Positions 61,501 through 64,000 of a DNA stretch of 64,000 nt are shown here, piece after piece. The stretch covers positions 866,570-930,569 of the forward strand of contig BCJJ01000001.1 in assembly GCA_039545355.1 (NCBI GenBank), in the 5' to 3' direction. Position 1 is the first letter of the stretch, and the number at the start of each line of letters is the position of its first letter. A model generated the notes under the pieces. That model had not been told where the DNA came from, made no database searches, and was given only the letters and a program-made list of their open reading frames with translations. Position numbers and translations under genes: made by a program. The DNA comes from Trichosporon coremiiforme (lineage: Eukaryota; Basidiomycota; Tremellomycetes; Trichosporonales; Trichosporonaceae).

Positions 61501-63662
61501 AAGTCACGTCTCGCTCCTTGACCGGCTGCGTAAGGCTCAGCAACCCGTCGGAGTCTACGAGAGCCAACGTTACATGGACATGGAGCTTGCAGATGACTCT
61601 GATCTTCAACCGTTGGTGCAACAACTCGAACTTCTCGCCGACAGTGCATTGCCTTTGGTGAAGTCCCTGAAGAAGAGCTTGAACGGCGCTGTGGCCTGGT
61701 CGCAAGCGAAGGACAAGAAACGTTGGGCCGAGGATAAGAATCTGTCGAAGAATCTTGCGACGATGAAGATTGTCCTGGCTGAGTTCAAGGAGCACCGTGT
61801 TCGCGTGATCAACCCATATCGCGACATGTTTGACCCGCTGCACCCGACGTGGCAACGGCTCACTCCGATTCAGCACAAGGGCCTGTACTACTGCTTCGTT
61901 GCGCAGTACCATTTAATCGAATTCTCGGAGGCGGTCCTTGCCTTCATCGAGAAGGCGCTGGAAAAGGATGCCCAACGGCCGAAGAAGAAGCTGTGGCTAC
62001 CTCGTCTCCTGCCACTGTTCAAGCAGTTCCGCGAGTCAGTTAAGTCGGAAGTCGACCACGCCGCGGGTGACAACGGAGAGGATGACGATCAGGAACTCGA
62101 AGAGGAGGAGCGCGAGATGTACGAGCACGAACTGGAGCACCACGAACTCGGCGCGGCAGGACGCAGAGACCCCGATTATTCTCCTTACACGAACGTCTTC
62201 CTCGTCATCTTGAGCAAGATGACGAAGATTCCCGAGCTCGTCTTCTCCAAGAGTGGCATGTACGCCGTCAAGGCCGGTATACTTGGCTGCTTAACGTCAC
62301 TACCTGCTTTCTTCTCAAGTAGCGCCGGGTTTTACTACGCGAATCGTGGTATCTGGGTGAGTTTTGCAGTGCTAGAGCAACGCTGACATGCGCAGTGCAC
62401 CATCAGTGGGTAGTGATGACGTTAACCGACGCCCTCACATGGACGAAATGCTAACATTCGCAGTGGCGCAACTAACCCTGGCCGTCTATGCTGGTGACAC
62501 TTTCTCTGCGTGGTTTGGTCGTCTGCAGGCTACATTCTGGGGTTGTTGCATCGGCACTGCCGTCTGGTACATCGGTAGCGGCAGCGGAAGGGGCAACCCG
62601 TACGGGCTGGCCACGATCTGCTTCTTCGTCTTCATGGTACTGAACGGCTTCTACCGCAACTACAACCCGGGGCCGATGCTGACGCGAGTCATGACGAACG
62701 CGAGTCTGATGCTCGTTGTCGGCTACGTGAGTGACTTCCAGTCGGTTGGCCGTGTTCTTAGCTGATCGCCAGTCATACATGAACGGCAACATCGTGCAGA
62801 CCACAAACGCGACGTGGGGTTGGGACGTTGCATGGCGTCGCTTCGTCTGCGTAGTCATCGGTATCACGTGCGCTTGGGTCTTCACGTACTTCCCTCCGAC
62901 GTACAGTGCCCGACACGCGATCCGATACTCGTACGCGGGAACAATCAACAAAGCTGGTCGCATTCTGTGCACGATTCTATCGGCAGCGAATGACCCGCAT
63001 GAGCAGATCGATCCCGCATGGAACCCAGCTATCCGGAAGGAACTGGTGAAAACACGCACCAAGATCGGTTCGCTTGGTATCCGGCACAATAACGCGAAGA
63101 ATGAGTTCTCAATTCGCGGCGAGTGGCCCGAGGAGCGCTATCGCGGCCTCATGAACACTCTGATTGAAACCATGTCCCTGCTATCGCAGCTGAACCACCT
63201 TCTGCCACAAATGGACTGGAAGTGGCGCAAGGCGTTCCTGATACGCACACGCATGAACGACCCGCTCTTCCTCGGAGACGTGCTTGCGATTATCAGCATG
63301 AGCTCAACCGCGCTTCGCGTCGGCAGCCCCCTACCACAAATCACCCCAGGACCCTTGGTTGCGAAATACGTGAGTTTGCGCGAGTTTTACCCGGATAAGC
63401 TGACAGGCAGCACCTGAACAAGTACAAGGGACTGGACGTTCCGCTCGTGGACCCCGCCAAGGCTGCGTTTGACGATGACGATATTCCGAGCGTCGTCACG
63501 ATCGAAGTCCTGGAGTCGGAAGAGTACATGCGGTACGCGCTCGGTGTGTCGACCGCGTATGCGCTCATGGCGCGCCTGGACGCGATCATTGTCGCGTGCA
63601 AGAGTCTGCTCGGCGAGAACTACCATATCGCGAACATGAAGCTCGACGGCATGATGGTGTAA
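58579..63662 (+). CDS. ArAE-type multi-spanning membrane transporter with DUF2421 domain
   Basis: Eleven exons: 58579..59742, 59780..59843, 59885..59991, 60030..60131, 60179..60256, 60295..60369, 60419..62356, 62396..62405, 62464..62726, 62773..63369 and 63411..63662, giving 1549 residues. A 350-residue disordered, Ser/Arg-rich and acidic N terminus precedes an aromatic-acid-exporter-like six-span region (TWLGFILILIKPSGQAIGMA, LVLIVACMVPPWPPIVQYLE, IQARPCIVCAVWLSVGTGIA, FKPIAIQAGIGFVCSIFVFP), a long cytosolic part with Arg/Ser repeats and a coiled segment, a second span set (AQLTLAVYAGDTFSAWFGRL, WRRFVCVVIGITCAWVFTYF) and a C-terminal DUF2421-like domain. These fungal proteins resemble bacterial FUSC/YccS exporters; the substrate is unknown. 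Exon 8 is only 10 nt. Confidence 0.85.
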
Positions 63663-63940
63663 GTTACTTGGTGTCTCGAGTGTCGAGCATCGCCGCCATA
63701 ATCGTAATCTATATCTTAGTCATCAGTCGGTGTAAGACGTAATGCGGTAGCATCATAGATAGAGGGGAGGGGCACCGTTAATACGGTAGGTCGTCAGGCT
63801 AGGCGTGTAGTTCTATCTTGCAATGCATTTTTGGTTTGACCAGTTTAACCTCTGGGATCAAGTCTAGGGATTTGATCTGATCGGGTGGTTGGGCGTCGTT
63901 TGGTTATTAAACTCTCTACTCTACTCGTGCGTCAAGAAGT

Positions 63941-64000
63941 TTACTTCTGGACTCGCGAGTAGATCGGGTTCTTCTTCTCGAACACCTGCGGCTCGCCTTC
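63941..64000 (-). CDS. C-terminal end of a further gene, cut by the window edge
   Basis: A minus-strand frame enters from the right edge and ends at TAA (63943-63941), encoding EGEPQVFEKKNPIYSRVQK. The composition is protein-like, and the position 278 bp past the convergent ArAE gene fits a neighbouring gene. Nineteen residues are too few to identify it. Confidence 0.4.
   Translation of the reverse strand, partial: EGEPQVFEKKNPIYSRVQK

Overview
The window is nuclear DNA of a fungus, most likely a basidiomycete yeast or dimorphic fungus of the Tremellomycetes (Trichosporonales-like). The evidence is the GC-rich coding sequence, many very short introns (mostly 34-60 nt) with GTGAGT/GTAAGT donors, CTGAC or CTAAC branch sites and CAG/TAG acceptors, and the protein families themselves. 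The species assignment is inference. Nearly every gene had to be assembled from several exons; exon limits in each entry were derived by hand from splice signals, phase and family conservation.

Layout, left to right. 1-3.5 kb: a truncated secreted-protein gene with an in-frame TGA, about 1.9 kb without a gene, and a GNAT acetyltransferase. 3.7-12.4 kb: a mitoribosomal mS38/Cox24 gene divergent from the tRNA m7G46 methyltransferase TRM8, an orphan four-exon gene, UTP14, and ATP16 (F1 ATP synthase delta) with two large introns. 12.4-22.2 kb: an almost gene-free stretch of 6.4 kb whose last 2.3 kb has almost no ATG on the sense strand, then a LisH, polyQ transcription factor of the FLO8 type. 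22.8-31.5 kb: an ArsB/CitM-type transporter, mitochondrial DNA polymerase MIP1 with an apparently duplicated internal module, and Lunapark (LNP1). 31.5-37.6 kb: a second 3.5 kb gene-free stretch ending in an ATG-free leader, then a bHLH transcription factor. 38-49.6 kb: SMP-30/gluconolactonase, the PX protein SNX3/GRD19, an ELMO/CED-12 protein, an Apc15-like acidic protein, TLS1/C9orf78, UBC9, a flavin-reductase-like protein and a small basic protein. 49.7-64 kb: an Mmc1-like mitochondrial membrane protein, the septation GTPase TEM1/SPG1, a coiled-coil protein, a J-protein fused to an SRR1 domain (JJJ1-SRR1), an ArAE-type multi-spanning transporter, and the last codons of a further gene.

The genes do not form one pathway. 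Mitochondrial functions recur (mS38, ATP16, MIP1, the Mmc1-like protein), as do ribosome/RNA functions (TRM8, UTP14, TLS1, JJJ1) and morphogenesis/signalling (FLO8-like, bHLH, ELMO, TEM1). Housekeeping genes sit 0.15-0.4 kb apart, often as divergent pairs sharing a 200-330 bp promoter, whereas the two transcription factors have kilobase-scale upstream regions.

The points most worth a second look are the giant uAUG-depleted leaders of the two transcription factor genes, the JJJ1-SRR1 fusion, the duplicated module in MIP1, the in-frame stop in the first gene, and a set of extreme micro-exons. No tRNA, rRNA, CRISPR or intact transposon was recognised.
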